Notes: generated from the sequence alone by a model not told the origin. Numbered from the stretch's first letter, positions 7,073-13,187 are shown. The stretch: DNA of 13,889 bases from Oscillospiraceae bacterium (GCA_015068335.1 SVKT01000031.1:1-13889); one strand, 5' to 3'. Program-made: numbers and translations.

Positions 7073-8045
7073 AGTTCTGGCAATCAAAGACGGCGGCGGT
7101 TTGCAGCGGATAGGAAATCAAAGAGGCGGCGTCCAGATCTTCCCGATGCAGGTCTACGGCGGTGATCTGACGGTTTTCATAGGTGGTGTAGTAATAGATG
7201 CCCCGGTCCAGATTGCAGCAGCAGGAGTAGAGCGTGATCTCATAGGCGCCGTGCCCCAGATGGACGCAGCCCCGCTGCTGCTCCACGCTGCCCAGAATGT
7301 GGAAGAACTGGTTCACGCTTTCTGCTTCGGAGTCGCCGGAAACCGCGTTCAGCCGGGTAAAGGCGGCGCGGACGAAGCGGGAGGCGGAGGAGGGGTCTCC
7401 CGGCAGTCCGATGGCGCCCATTCCGCGGCTGTAAGGCGGCAGGTCAAGATCAGCGGAGAAGTTGTTGGGCGAGACCTCGCGGGTCAGGTTTCTGTACCCG
7501 CATAAATGGTTCAGGTGGAAGTCAAAGGGCGGGGCGTTGGTCAGGACGCCCACAGGGTTTTCCAGAAGCCGCAGACCGTCTTGCAGCGGTTCGACCACGA
7601 GGGAACCTGTCCGGTCGGCCAGCATCCAGTGGAGGGGCGTGCGGGGGAGACGGGGGCTGAAATCCAGCGCCAGTAAATCGGTGTGCGCCAGTAATTTCCG
7701 CGCCTCGTCCAGCGTGGCGCACTGTCCAAGCACCCACGGAATGCATTCAAAGGGAGCGATGCTGTCCCGATCCGTCCGCTGCGGGTGATAGCAGGCAAAG
7801 CCGGGGAAGTTCAGGCCCGCCATAGCCAGTCCCGTCTCGTTGACGGCATCATAATAGAGGGGATACCCCTCGGCGGTGTGCGCCATCCCGATGATGGCGT
7901 AATGGCGGGACTGATGCGGGGCGGCACGGAAGGGGAGGGGGAAGTTCCGGGGCGTTATGGTGACTGTCTCTCCGAAAGAACCTTCCAGATCCAGATTCCG
8001 CCCGAAATAGTGGCCTTTGGTCGTATAGGTGATGGCTGTACACAT
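7071..8045 (-). CDS. bsh: Choloylglycine (bile salt) hydrolase, Ntn-hydrolase family
   Basis: A 324-residue enzyme starting MCTAITY. After removal of Met, Cys2 is the N-terminal nucleophile of the choloylglycine hydrolase/penicillin V acylase family. The catalytic set is complete and correctly ordered: C2, R16 and D19 (FGRNLDLE), N79 (AGLNFPG), N170 (LTNAPPFDFHL) and R223 (PGDPSSASRF). The YSRGMGAIGLPGD and AGLNFPG segments point to bile salt hydrolases rather than penicillin V acylases, but activity on each bile acid is not predictable. It has no signal peptide, so it is cytoplasmic. It would release glycine or taurine from conjugated bile salts, consistent with a gut habitat. The start is supported by GGAGG seven bases upstream. 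No bile transporter adjoins it. Confidence 0.88.
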   Translation of the reverse strand: MCTAITYTTKGHYFGRNLDLEGSFGETVTITPRNFPLPFRAAPHQSRHYAIIGMAHTAEGYPLYYDAVNETGLAMAGLNFPGFACYHPQRTDRDSIAPFECIPWVLGQCATLDEARKLLAHTDLLALDFSPRLPRTPLHWMLADRTGSLVVEPLQDGLRLLENPVGVLTNAPPFDFHLNHLCGYRNLTREVSPNNFSADLDLPPYSRGMGAIGLPGDPSSASRFVRAAFTRLNAVSGDSEAESVNQFFHILGSVEQQRGCVHLGHGAYEITLYSCCCNLDRGIYYYTTYENRQITAVDLHREDLDAASLISYPLQTAAVFDCQN

Positions 8046-8053
8046 TGGATTTC

Positions 8054-8088
8054 CTCCGCAAGTATGAAGTCTTTCCTAGTTTGCGGAG
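8054..8088 (-). promoter_or_regulatory. bsh: Leader hairpin covering the bsh ribosome binding site
   Basis: In the bsh mRNA sense, CTCCGCAA (8081-8088) pairs perfectly with TTGCGGAG (8054-8061) across a 19-nt loop. The 3' arm contains most of the GGAGG Shine-Dalgarno sequence, so the fold would hide the ribosome binding site. The predicted stem is 8 bp with five G-C pairs. Confidence 0.6.
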
Positions 8089-8098
8089 AGAGTCACGG

Positions 8099-8104
8099 AT
8101 TATG
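8099..8104 (-). promoter_or_regulatory. Possible -10 element for bsh
   Basis: CATAAT on the minus strand is the best -10 candidate upstream of bsh and would start transcription near 8092, just before the leader hairpin. No good -35 is visible because the spacing falls in the glyA terminator, so this is tentative; read-through from glyA is the alternative. Confidence 0.3.
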
Positions 8105-8138
8105 AAAAAAGAGCGGGAAACACAGTTTCCCGCTCTTT
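8105..8138 (-). terminator. Intrinsic terminator of glyA
   Basis: A 14-bp perfect stem (AAAGAGCGGGAAAC, 8108-8121 with 8125-8138) and a 3-nt loop. On the minus strand it runs into six T residues. It lies 8 bases beyond the glyA stop. Confidence 0.93.
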
Positions 8139-8145
8139 GGCGTGC

Positions 8146-9393
8146 TTATTCGTAAATGGGGAACTGACGGCACAGCGCATCCACCTCGGCGCGAACCTGC
8201 GCGGCGTTGCCCTCGAAGTCCTCGGCCACCATAGCCATCCACTTGGCGATCTTCACCATCTCGGCTTCCTTGAAGCCGCGGGAGGTGACGGCGGGTGTGC
8301 CAACACGGATGCCGCTGGTCACGAAGGGCTTCTCGGGATCGTTGGGAATGGCGTTTTTGTTGACGGTGATCTGCACCTCGTCCAGACGATGCTCGAACTC
8401 CTTGCCGGTGATGTGGAAGTTGCGCACGTCCACCAGGCACAGGTGGTTATCCGTGCCGCCGGACACCAGGCGGAAGCCGTTTTTCACCAGTTCGTCGGCC
8501 AGCACGGCGGCATTCTTCACCACCTGTTCCCCGTAGGCCTTGAATTCCGGTTTCAGGGCTTCGCCAAAGCAGACGGCCTTGGCGGCGATGATATGTTCCA
8601 GAGGGCCGCCTTGGGTGCCGGGGAACACGGCGGAGTTGATCTTTTTGTAGATCTCCTCGTCATTGCAGAGGATCATACCGCCGCGGGGGCCGCGCAGAGT
8701 CTTGTGGGTGGTGGTGGTCACCACGTCGGCATAGGGGATGGGGGAGGGATGGACGCCTGCGGCCACCAGGCCGGCGATGTGCGCCATATCCACCATCAGA
8801 TAGGCACCCACGGCGTCGGCGATCTGGCGGAATTTCGCAAAGTCCAGCGTGCGGGGATAGGCGCTGGCGCCGGCCAGAAGCACCTTGGGTTTGCAGGACT
8901 TGGCGGTTTCCATCAGTTTGTCATAGTCGATGGTTTCAGAGTCGTCCTCCACGCCGTAGGCGACGATGTTAAAATATTTGCCGGAGATATTCACGGGGCT
9001 GCCGTGGCTCAGGTGGCCGCCGTGGGCCAGATTCATACTCAGCACGGTGTCGCCGGGTTGCAGCAGGGCGAAGAAGGCAGCCAGATTGGCGTTGGCGCCG
9101 GAATGGGGCTGGACGTTGGCGTAGTTGCAGCCAAACAGTTTGCAGGCGCGCTGACGGGCCAGTTCTTCCGTGACGTCCACGGCGTAGCAGCCGCCGTAAT
9201 AGCGCTTGCCGGGGTAGCCTTCGGCATATTTGTTGGTCAGGCAGGTCCCCATCGCGGCCATCACGGCGGGGCTGACGATGTTTTCAGACGCGATCAGTTC
9301 GATGTTGCGGCGCTCGCGGGCGAACTCCTCCTGAATGGAAGCACCGACCTCGGGGTCAAAGCCGGAGATGAAATCAATGGTCTGCTGGATCAT
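8146..9393 (-). CDS. glyA: Serine hydroxymethyltransferase
   Basis: A 415-residue PLP enzyme of normal length. It converts serine and tetrahydrofolate to glycine and 5,10-methylene-tetrahydrofolate, the main entry of one-carbon units. Landmarks: ELIASENIVSPAV (32-44), NKYAEGYPGKRYYGG (54-68), the PLP-ring contact VDMAHIAGLVAAG (D202, H205), TTTTHKTLRGPRGG with the Schiff-base lysine K231, and the C-terminal SGIRVGTPAVTSRG. The ATG has AAAGGAGGG eight bases upstream. The gene has its own consensus promoter and terminator, so it can be expressed alone, although the folate gene upstream (9536-10123) runs in the same direction. Confidence 0.97.
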   Translation of the reverse strand: MIQQTIDFISGFDPEVGASIQEEFARERRNIELIASENIVSPAVMAAMGTCLTNKYAEGYPGKRYYGGCYAVDVTEELARQRACKLFGCNYANVQPHSGANANLAAFFALLQPGDTVLSMNLAHGGHLSHGSPVNISGKYFNIVAYGVEDDSETIDYDKLMETAKSCKPKVLLAGASAYPRTLDFAKFRQIADAVGAYLMVDMAHIAGLVAAGVHPSPIPYADVVTTTTHKTLRGPRGGMILCNDEEIYKKINSAVFPGTQGGPLEHIIAAKAVCFGEALKPEFKAYGEQVVKNAAVLADELVKNGFRLVSGGTDNHLCLVDVRNFHITGKEFEHRLDEVQITVNKNAIPNDPEKPFVTSGIRVGTPAVTSRGFKEAEMVKIAKWMAMVAEDFEGNAAQVRAEVDALCRQFPIYE

Positions 9394-9441
9394 AGGATTG
9401 GCCCTCCTTTGGTGTTGGGGAAAGATACTACTTTTAAGATG

Positions 9442-9458
9442 CTATCATTTTAGGATAG
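9442..9458 (-). promoter_or_regulatory. Small palindrome over the glyA -10 element
   Basis: CTATC-N7-GATAG is a 5-bp inverted repeat centred on the glyA -10 hexamer. It could be an operator, but the arms are short and no known regulator consensus fits. Confidence 0.3.
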
Positions 9459-9475
9459 AAAATGTTCCATTTCAA
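9447..9475 (-). promoter_or_regulatory. Sigma-A promoter of glyA
   Basis: On the minus strand: -35 TTGAAA (9470-9475), exactly 17 bp, -10 TAAAAT (9447-9452). Each hexamer has five of six consensus bases. The start near 9440 gives a leader of about 47 nt. Confidence 0.85.
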
Positions 9476-9484
9476 GGGGTATTT

Positions 9485-9534
9485 TCGACGGATTTCTGCT
9501 GAAATTGTCCACAGAAACAGTCGCTTTCCGTCGA
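9485..9534. repeat. Imperfect inverted repeat between the cyclo-ligase stop and glyA promoter
   Basis: TCGACGGA (9485-9492) is the exact reverse complement of TCCGTCGA (9527-9534). Inside it TTTCTG (9493-9498) pairs with CAGAAA (9512-9517), with a 9-nt bulge. The hairpin starts one or two bases after the cyclo-ligase stop. In the sense of that gene it is followed by A residues rather than T, so it is not a classical intrinsic terminator. It may be a weak terminator, a 3'-end stabilising structure or a protein site. Confidence 0.5.
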
Positions 9535-9535
9535 T

Positions 9536-10123
9536 TTAACCTAACCGGGCGGGGATGCCGTCCTCGTACAGGCCGCGCTCCGTGAGAACCCACGGGATGG
9601 GGTAATCGTGGGGCTCCACGGGGATCTCATCCCGCAGCAGCAGTTCGGGACACAGCATCACGCTGCCGCCGCGGTAATGGGAGAGAAAGCGGTCGTAATA
9701 ACCGCCGCCTTTCCCCAGCCGCTGCCCTGCGCAGTTGCAGGTCAGGCAGGGGATGACGGCAAAATCCACCTCGTCCGGCGTCAGCCGCGGGCTGTCGGCG
9801 GGCGGCTCCAAAAGTCCGTAACTTCCGGGGAGAAGTTGGTCGAGAGACGTGATCTCCCGCAGTTCCATAATGCCCTTATCCACGCACAGCGGCACGCACA
9901 GCCGCTTTCCGGCGGCGAGGGCGTGTTCCAGAATGGGCCGGGTATCCACCTCGGTGCCGCGTCCCACAAAGCAGAACACGCAGCCTGCGGCGCAGTATTC
10001 CGGCATCGCGGTCAGGTAGCGCATAATGGCCTGTCCCGCTTTTTCCAGGTAGCGGGGGGAGAGGGTGCCGGCCAAAGCACGCATCGTTTTGCGCAGTTGC
10101 TGCTTTTCTTCCTGTCTGGTCAT
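9536..10123 (-). CDS. 5-formyltetrahydrofolate cyclo-ligase
   Basis: A 195-residue cytoplasmic enzyme of the 5-FCL/MTHFS family, of usual length. It uses ATP to convert 5-formyl-tetrahydrofolate to 5,10-methenyl-tetrahydrofolate, returning the stored, inhibitory folate to the active pool. Evidence: an N-terminal basic helix (KQQLRKTMRAL), the substrate-binding RGTEVDT segment (55-61), LLEPPADSP (104-112), and the diagnostic ATP-binding motif LGKGGGYYDRFL (136-147). Serine hydroxymethyltransferase makes 5-formyl-folate as a side product, so glyA immediately downstream is metabolically meaningful. The ATG overlaps the dinB stop as ATGA, with AGGAGGA upstream inside dinB, indicating translational coupling to the polymerase gene. 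Confidence 0.92.
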   Translation of the reverse strand: MTRQEEKQQLRKTMRALAGTLSPRYLEKAGQAIMRYLTAMPEYCAAGCVFCFVGRGTEVDTRPILEHALAAGKRLCVPLCVDKGIMELREITSLDQLLPGSYGLLEPPADSPRLTPDEVDFAVIPCLTCNCAGQRLGKGGGYYDRFLSHYRGGSVMLCPELLLRDEIPVEPHDYPIPWVLTERGLYEDGIPARLG

Positions 10124-11334
10124 GGCAGAGGGTCCTCCTCCTTTTTCGGCTGCGCGGCGCCGAAGAGAATGGCACCGCTGCCATATTTGCCGCGGATGCG
10201 GTCCATCGTGGCTTCCAGTTTCTCCTGCTTTTCTTTGCGGGGCGCTGCGGGAGCGGTAAAGAGATCCACCTGCTCATAGGCGTCCTGCTCGGCAACCAGA
10301 TAAATGGCGGTGACGGTCAGCGCCCGGATGGGCGTGGGCGGCGTCCACAATTCCTCCACAAGTTCGATGGCGGCGTCGGTGATGTCACGGATCAGGTGGG
10401 TGGGGGCAGAGAGCCGCTTTTGACGGGAACGATCGTGGAATGCGGGATCGCGTATCGTGACGTGCACGCCGGCGGCGTACAGCCCCTCGTGGCGCAGGCG
10501 GGAGGCCACGGAATCGGCGAGGATGGCGATGCCGCTGCGAACCTGCTCCCGGGTGGTCAGATTTTGCGGAAAGGTGGTTCCGTTTCCAACGGATTTTACA
10601 GGCTCGGCGTCATAGCGGGAGCGCACCGGGGCGGCGTCCAGTCCATTGGCAAATTCGTGAAGTTGTACGCCCATCTTGCCCATCAGGGTTTCCAGCATAT
10701 CCGCTTTGCACGCCGCCAACTGGCCGATGGTGGCGATGCCGTATTGGCGCAGCAACTTGCGTGCCGCGCCGCCTACGTACAGCAGATCGCCCACCGGCAG
10801 CGGCCAGATCAGGTCTTGCCAGTTTTCCCGGGAGATGAGGGTGGTGGCGTCCGGCTTTTTATAGTCGCTGCCCAACTTGGCAAAGACCTTGTTGAAACTG
10901 ACACCGATGGATAGGGTAAGTCCCAGTTCATCCCGCACTCTGCGGCGCAGGGTGTCGGCCAGAGCGCAGGCGTCGCCGCCGAAGAGATGGAGCGTGTGGG
11001 TCACATCCAGCCAACTTTCGTCAATGCCGAAGGGCTCTACCAGATCGGTGTATTCGTCGTAAATGGCGTTGACCTTTTGGGAGTATTCCCGGTACAGATC
11101 GTGGTGCGGCGGCAGCAGCACCAGATCCGGGCATTTTTTCTTCGCCTGCCAGATGGTTTCTGCTGTCTGCACGCCAAAACGCTTGGCAGGCTCGTTTTTG
11201 GCAAGGATGATGCCGTGGCGGGAGGTGGGGTCGCCGCAGACAGCCACGGGAACATCCCGCAGTTCGGGATGGCTCAGCAGTTCTACGGATGCATAAAAGC
11301 AGTTCAGATCACAGTGCAGAATGATGCGGTCCAC
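10120..11334 (-). CDS. dinB: DNA polymerase IV (Y-family, DinB)
   Basis: A 404-residue translesion polymerase. The first catalytic aspartate is D9 in HCDLNCFYASVE; Y14 occupies the steric-gate position held by Phe in E. coli DinB. The other two acids are D105 and E106 in EPFGIDESWLD. Palm and fingers are followed by the helix-hairpin-helix thumb (about 176-230, LYVGGAARKLLRQYGIATIGQLA) and the little-finger domain (about 245-350). A QVDLF motif (355-359) matches the sliding-clamp binding consensus; the end is a basic, low-complexity tail. The GTG start is supported by AAAGGAGG seven bases upstream. No GAAC-N4-GTTC LexA box was found at its promoter, so SOS control is not evident. It overlaps the folate cyclo-ligase gene by four bases. 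Confidence 0.93.
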   Translation of the reverse strand: MDRIILHCDLNCFYASVELLSHPELRDVPVAVCGDPTSRHGIILAKNEPAKRFGVQTAETIWQAKKKCPDLVLLPPHHDLYREYSQKVNAIYDEYTDLVEPFGIDESWLDVTHTLHLFGGDACALADTLRRRVRDELGLTLSIGVSFNKVFAKLGSDYKKPDATTLISRENWQDLIWPLPVGDLLYVGGAARKLLRQYGIATIGQLAACKADMLETLMGKMGVQLHEFANGLDAAPVRSRYDAEPVKSVGNGTTFPQNLTTREQVRSGIAILADSVASRLRHEGLYAAGVHVTIRDPAFHDRSRQKRLSAPTHLIRDITDAAIELVEELWTPPTPIRALTVTAIYLVAEQDAYEQVDLFTAPAAPRKEKQEKLEATMDRIRGKYGSGAILFGAAQPKKEEDPLP

Positions 11335-11363
11335 AGCGGCGCCTCCTTTCCAAAGATGGCTCT

Positions 11364-11392
11364 ATCATACCACGCAGGAGGGGATTTGAAAA
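11364..11392 (-). promoter_or_regulatory. Extended -10 promoter for dinB
   Basis: On the minus strand the -10 is TATGAT (11364-11369), preceded by TGG (extended -10). The -35 position (TTTTCA or TTTCAA at 16-17 bp) is weak and abuts the upstream terminator T-run. Confidence 0.6.
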
Positions 11393-11394
11393 GA

Positions 11395-11426
11395 GAAAAG
11401 CGGCTCGCCGGTGCGAGCCGCTTTTT
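11395..11426 (-). terminator. Intrinsic terminator of the riboflavin transporter gene
   Basis: A 13-bp stem with core GCGGCTCGC/GCGAGCCGC (11400-11408 with 11413-11421), extended by A-T pairs, and a 4-nt loop. On the minus strand it runs into TTTTCTCTTTTC. It lies 14 bases after the stop; the plus-strand side also ends in five T residues. Confidence 0.85.
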
Positions 11427-11439
11427 GGAAACGGGAGGA

Positions 11440-12156
11440 TCAGATGATGCCCCAGAGTACCAGCGCCAGGGTGACAAAGGTGGCCAGCAGGGCAAAGGAG
11501 AACAGCAGGAAGCCCGCATTCAACTTTTTACGCTGTACGGCGCCCACGGGCACGCCGTTGAGGGTGACGGAGGGATCCGCCTGCTTTGCGCTGCGGGATT
11601 CGGGAGCCAGACGCGCCTTGCGCAGCGCGGTGACCACTGGCTTGTAGATCAGCAGTACCAGAGCCATATTCAATCCGCCCTTGACCAGATTGAAAGGCAG
11701 GAAGACAGTAGGCAGCATCGCGGCGACCACATCCCGGGGAACCTTCTGATAAATGGGGGTGATGAGATAGTTCCACAGCAGCATAACGACAACCAGAACC
11801 GCCACAGCCGCAGAGAGAGCCGCGACAGCACCCTTGCGGGTGTGACGGCGCTTGTAGATGAAACTGGCGGTGCAGCAGAAAGAAGCGGTGGAGATCACAT
11901 TCATCAAACAGCCGATGGGGCCGGTGTCGCTGTAAGTAAACATTTCTACCACAGCCACCACGATGGAGATGATGGCGGCGGCCAGAGGGCCGTAGATAAA
12001 TCCGCCGATGCAGATGATGGTGTCTTTCAGGTCCATTTGCAGGAAGCCGCTGACCTGCGGCAGCGCCTTACTCAGCAGCATCACCACGTATGCCAGCGCT
12101 GTCAGCATAGCCATAGACACCCAGGTGCGGAAATCAATGCGGGAAGAACGGGACAT
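11440..12156 (-). CDS. ribU: Riboflavin ECF transporter substrate-binding (S) component, RibU-like
   Basis: A 238-residue membrane protein. The first 180 residues have about six predicted helices and S-component features: helix 1 with the ALTALAYV-type start, then the RibU-typical FLQMDLKDTIICIGGFIYGPLAA (38-60), and a late FNLVKGGLNMALVLLIYKPV (155-174). It would bind riboflavin and work with a shared EcfAA'T module encoded elsewhere. The FMN riboswitch directly upstream strongly supports riboflavin or FMN-precursor uptake. Typical RibU is about 190-210 residues. Here a polar linker (181-211) and an extra C-terminal helix (212-238, GFLLFSFALLATFVTLALVLW) are added. The ribosome binding site AAAGGAG lies about 10 bases before the ATG, within a predicted stem. 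Confidence 0.85.
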   Translation of the reverse strand: MSRSSRIDFRTWVSMAMLTALAYVVMLLSKALPQVSGFLQMDLKDTIICIGGFIYGPLAAAIISIVVAVVEMFTYSDTGPIGCLMNVISTASFCCTASFIYKRRHTRKGAVAALSAAVAVLVVVMLLWNYLITPIYQKVPRDVVAAMLPTVFLPFNLVKGGLNMALVLLIYKPVVTALRKARLAPESRSAKQADPSVTLNGVPVGAVQRKKLNAGFLLFSFALLATFVTLALVLWGII

Positions 12157-12166
12157 AAAAAATACA

Positions 12167-12231
12167 CTCCTTTATTCGTTTGAAAACACCCTGGACTTTG
12201 ACTTCTCCAAGGTGAACAAACGACAAAGGAG
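12167..12231 (-). promoter_or_regulatory. ribU: Sequestor stem over the ribU ribosome binding site (riboswitch expression platform)
   Basis: In the mRNA sense, CTCCTTT (12225-12231) pairs with AAAGGAG (12167-12173), which is the ribU Shine-Dalgarno sequence. CGTTTG (12217-12222) pairs with CAAACG (12177-12182). An inner 9-bp hairpin with one G-U pair (12206-12214 with 12187-12195) caps it. Together these form a long stem placing the ribosome binding site in a helix. The inner hairpin is followed by only four T residues, so it would be a weak intrinsic terminator at best; translational control looks more likely. Confidence 0.65.
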
Positions 12232-12261
12232 CGCGCCGAACGGCACGGTCTTGGCCGTACT

Positions 12262-12379
12262 CATCTTCTTCCATCCAGACTATACTGTTGGTTTCGGAGT
12301 TGCACCGAATCAGCGGACACGTTGCCGTGTCCGGTCGCGGACTATACCGCCAGTGGGGAATTACACCCCGCCCTGAAGA
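12262..12379 (-). ncRNA. FMN riboswitch (RFN element)
   Basis: The minus strand carries the conserved blocks of the RFN element in order: CTTCAGGGCGGGGTG, AATTCCCCACTGGCGGTA, TAGTCCGCGA, a variable GGACACGGCAACGTGTCC stem, GCTGATTCGGTGCAACTCCG, AACCAACAGTATAGTC and GGATGGAAGAAG. The closing P1 helix pairs GTCTTC with GAAGAT. This element binds flavin mononucleotide and normally switches riboflavin synthesis or transport genes off when FMN is plentiful. It sits about 105 bases upstream of the ribU start and downstream of a consensus promoter. Confidence 0.95.
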
Positions 12380-12406
12380 CAAAGTATGCAGTTGTTTTCT
12401 GATCGT

Positions 12407-12435
12407 ATTATATGCCGCTGCCGGGAAAAAAGCAA
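12407..12435 (-). promoter_or_regulatory. Sigma-A promoter for the riboswitch-ribU transcript
   Basis: On the minus strand: -35 TTGCTT (12430-12435), 17-bp spacer, perfect -10 TATAAT (12407-12412). The start near 12400 gives a leader of about 245 nt that contains the whole riboswitch. Confidence 0.82.
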
Positions 12436-12571
12436 CGTTTTTTTGCGCGCTTGCACCGGATCGATGTCAGAAGAAGGAGGCAAAGGGGCGAAAAAGGGGG
12501 GAACGCTGCCTGTAATATGTACAGTGGTTGCACTTTACAGATGATGGGCGGCGGAACGGCGAAAATAAGGG
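12436..12571. other. Divergent intergenic spacer, no gene recognised
   Basis: This stretch separates the ribU and SLOG-protein promoters (the gene-free interval as a whole is 12157-12624). It contains a purine-rich run (about 12470-12505) with AGAAGGAGG, but no suitable start codon follows it closely. An open frame through it is in phase with the SLOG gene, but the promoter at 12572-12600 lies downstream of those starts. I see no tRNA, riboswitch or strong hairpin here. Confidence 0.5.
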
Positions 12572-12600
12572 TGGACAAAACCAAACAAATGTTCTATAAT
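12572..12600 (+). promoter_or_regulatory. Sigma-A promoter for the SLOG-family gene
   Basis: -35 TGGACA (12572-12577, one mismatch), exactly 17 bp, perfect -10 TATAAT (12595-12600). The start near 12607 gives a leader of about 18 nt and fixes the ATG at 12625 as the gene start. Confidence 0.82.
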
Positions 12601-12624
12601 GTGATTGCGAAGGGGGGTGCTGCG

Positions 12625-13128
12625 ATGCGGGCACGACAGGAATCCTGTTGTTTTACCGGGCACAGAGCGGCAAAGTTGCCGTGGAAATATGACGAGAGCG
12701 ACCTGCGGTGTCTGGCGCTGAAACGCCGGATAATGGATGCCGTGGAACTGGCATACGAGCAGGGATACCGCCATTTCCTGTGCGGTATGGCCCAGGGCTG
12801 CGACCTCTATTTTTGCGAGTGCGTACTGGCGCTGCGGGAGCGGTGTCCCGATGTGACGTTGGAGGCGGCGATCCCCTGTCCCACCCAGGCGGAGACCTGG
12901 CCGGCAGTCCAGCGGGAGCGGTACCAAAAGTTAGTGTCGGCCTGCGATTTTGAGACATTGGTTTCTGCCGCCTATTCTGCCTCCTGTATGCAGCGGCGCG
13001 ATCGCTATATGGTGGATCACGCCTCGCTGCTGATCGCGGCCTTTGACGGCAGCAGCGGCGGAACGCGGTACACGGTGGAGTATGCCCTGAAACGCGGCGT
13101 GAGCATCGTAGATATTCCAATCCTATGA
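12625..13128 (+). CDS. YpsA/DUF1273-like SLOG-fold protein
   Basis: A 167-residue cytoplasmic protein. Its motifs fit the SLOG (SMF/LOG-like Rossmann) superfamily, YpsA/DUF1273 branch: CCFTGHR (8-14) at the first strand, the GMAQGCD loop (54-60) after the second, and AAFDGSSGGTRYTVEYA (138-154) near the end, which resembles the nucleotide- or NAD-derivative-binding G-G-T loop. Such folds bind nucleotides or related ligands. Bacillus YpsA has been linked to division and NAD/ADP-ribose binding, but the role here is unknown. It is rich in cysteine (11 of 167). The ATG follows AGGGGGG at good spacing. A longer frame starting upstream is rejected because the promoter lies within it. It is monocistronic, divergent from ribU and closed by a bidirectional terminator. 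Confidence 0.83.
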   Translation: MRARQESCCFTGHRAAKLPWKYDESDLRCLALKRRIMDAVELAYEQGYRHFLCGMAQGCDLYFCECVLALRERCPDVTLEAAIPCPTQAETWPAVQRERYQKLVSACDFETLVSAAYSASCMQRRDRYMVDHASLLIAAFDGSSGGTRYTVEYALKRGVSIVDIPIL

Positions 13129-13187
13129 GAGCGATGAACTGTAAAGGGGTTTCGCCATACAAGAGTTGCCATCAAACGAATCAGAAG

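Noticed and set aside
5681..7087. Long minus-strand open frame opposite gltS
   Set aside because: A His/Gln/Arg-rich antisense translation with no recognisable domain; a product of GC-rich codon structure on the other strand.
8137..9453. Long plus-strand open frame opposite glyA
   Set aside because: It is the antisense shadow of glyA; the translation is His/Gly-rich without motifs, and the minus-strand frame is an unmistakable SHMT.
9506..9514. TTGTCCACA, one mismatch from a DnaA box
   Set aside because: A single near-match, with no neighbouring boxes, AT-rich unwinding region or dnaA/dnaN genes; chance is the better explanation.
10987..12183. Plus-strand open frame across dinB, the terminator and ribU
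   Set aside because: It crosses an intrinsic terminator and two promoters of genuine minus-strand genes and has no family features.
12470..12505. Purine-rich run with G tracts as a possible G-quadruplex
   Set aside because: It lacks four separated tracts of three or more G, so a stable quadruplex is not supported.
12412..12624. N-terminal extension of the SLOG protein by 71 residues
   Set aside because: The frame is open, but the consensus promoter at 12572-12600 lies inside it, the extension shows no domain, and the ATG at 12625 has a well-spaced ribosome binding site.
12533..13146. CTTTACAG before and CTGTAAAG after the SLOG gene as inverted terminal repeats
   Set aside because: Only 8 bp, no target duplication and no transposase; expected by chance.
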